From assembly GCA_027039295.1 (NCBI GenBank), contig JALWEW010000134.1, forward strand, positions 1-6,672: a stretch of DNA of 6,672 nucleotides, read 5' to 3'. The translations under genes were made by a program, and so were the position numbers. Positions 5,893 to 6,672 of the stretch are shown one piece after another. A model generated the notes under the pieces. That model searched no databases. It was not told the origin of the DNA and saw nothing but the letters and a program-made list of their open reading frames with translations. Position 1 is the stretch's first letter, and every line of letters starts with the position of its first letter. Source of the stretch: Acidilobaceae archaeon (GTDB lineage Archaea > Thermoproteota > Thermoprotei_A > Sulfolobales > Acidilobaceae).

Positions 5893-5970
5893 CCGAGCCC
5901 GTATCCAAGGGCCTAGGCGCCTGCACCCCCCAATCCTCCATCTTTGGATTCACTCTAGGCCTCGCGCGGG

Positions 5971-6672
5971 GTGAGTGTGGAGTTGTCGTCGAGGCCCTGG
6001 CTGAAGGTGTGGCCTGAGGGTGTGCCGCAGAGTATCGAGTACCCCGAGGAGCCCGTGTATGGTCCCGTCCTCGAGCAGGCCTCCAAGTCCCCCGCCCGCT
6101 GCGCTGTGGCGCAGGCTGAGAGCGGTACATGCTACACGTACGAGAAGCTTGTCTCCATGGCCAAGGGCGTGGCCGCGTGGCTCCAAGCGCGTGGCGCGGG
6201 CCCCGGCTCCCAGGTGCTATACTCGGCCTTCAACACCGTCGAGGCCGCCGCCGGCCTCCTGGGGGTCTGGATGAGCGGCGCCGCGGCCGTCCTCGTGGAC
6301 CCCCTCACTACTAGTGAGGACCTGCAGTTCCAGCTCGAGGGCAGAGGCATAAGGCTGGCGGTCCTCGCACCCGACTTCTACGAGAGGGAGAAGGGGGTCC
6401 TCGCTGGAGTCGGCGTCGAGGAGGCCCTACTCCTGAGTCCCTACCACGAGACCAGCGGCGCCCCGAAGGCCTCGACCCTCGGCGAGGCCCTGGGCCTGGC
6501 TGGCGAGTGGAGGGAGCCCGAGATCAAGCCTAGGGAGGACGTCGGCGTGGTAATGTACTACTCCGGCATAGCGGGCCGCACGATGCAGACCCTCCACACC
6601 CACTTCGGGGCACTCTCATCGACGATAGCCTACACTACCATGATGCAACTCAGGGCCCCCCCCAACTCGATG
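5971..6672 (+). CDS. Acyl-CoA synthetase-like (AMP-binding) protein, N-terminal part, cut by window end
   Basis: An open frame runs to the window edge, giving 234 residues without a stop. The N-terminus (SSRPWLKVWPEGVPQSIEYPEEPVYGPVLEQASKSP) matches the start of archaeal long- and medium-chain acyl-CoA synthetases (RPWLKxxPEGVPxSIxYPE...). The body YTYEKLVSMAKGVAAWLQARGAGPGSQVL, then GLLGVWMSGAAAVLVDPL, is the standard AMP-binding N-terminal domain. At the ATP loop the expected YTGGTTGxPKG reads YYSGIAGRTMQ (196-206): the Thr pair, the Pro and the Lys are replaced, although the following THFGALS is kept. Either ATP use is altered, or the protein is a non-catalytic partner. GTG 5971 is chosen as the first start after an in-frame TAG (5956-5958). 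GTG 5977, preceded by GGGGTGA, is a close alternative. The family is clear, activity is doubtful. Confidence 0.8.
   Translation, partial: MSVELSSRPWLKVWPEGVPQSIEYPEEPVYGPVLEQASKSPARCAVAQAESGTCYTYEKLVSMAKGVAAWLQARGAGPGSQVLYSAFNTVEAAAGLLGVWMSGAAAVLVDPLTTSEDLQFQLEGRGIRLAVLAPDFYEREKGVLAGVGVEEALLLSPYHETSGAPKASTLGEALGLAGEWREPEIKPREDVGVVMYYSGIAGRTMQTLHTHFGALSSTIAYTTMMQLRAPPNSM

Noticed and set aside
1..6672. CRISPR arrays, insertion sequences or long direct repeats
   Set aside because: No regularly spaced repeats, transposase-like frames or terminal inverted repeats were seen on reading through the window.

Overview
The window looks like chromosome of a GC-rich hyperthermophilic archaeon, most likely a crenarchaeon (Thermoproteota; Desulfurococcales-type would fit). 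The reasons are an archaeal prefoldin alpha subunit, a group II (thermosome-type) chaperonin relative, an intronless tRNA-Gly with encoded CCA, heavy use of AGG (Arg) and ATA (Ile) codons, GTG/TTG starts, and TATA-like boxes about 25 nt before gene or tRNA starts. The exact genus cannot be read from the sequence.

Layout. (1) 20-1162, minus: an NAD-type dehydrogenase of the saccharopine dehydrogenase / lysine 6-dehydrogenase family. (2) 1420-1498, plus: tRNA-Gly(CCC). (3) 1729-2166 and 2214-2468, plus: prefoldin alpha followed by an 84-residue mini-prefoldin-like protein that resembles the C-terminal half of its neighbour. (4) 2465-2701 and 2747-4366, minus: a three-helix membrane protein and, upstream of it, a full-length but divergent thermosome relative. 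The two pairs converge and share a CTAG at their stop codons. (5) 4525-5892, plus: a phenylacetate-CoA ligase-like adenylate-forming enzyme, then 5971 to the window end, the N-terminal part of an acyl-CoA synthetase-like protein with a degraded ATP-binding loop.

The most interesting part is 1.7-4.4 kb, a small chaperone island. A normal prefoldin alpha sits with a minimal prefoldin-like coiled-coil protein and a chaperonin paralogue. In that paralogue the positions matching GroEL Asp52 and Asp398 appear to be Lys and Glu, and GDGTTT is GDGVKT. This suggests a chaperonin fold kept for a job that does not need normal ATP cycling, comparable in logic to the degenerate eukaryotic BBS/MKKS chaperonins. 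That the four genes act together is inference from position only. The two ligase-type genes to the right probably belong to a separate acyl-CoA or acyl-adenylate unit, transcribed divergently from the chaperonin gene out of a 158-bp spacer.
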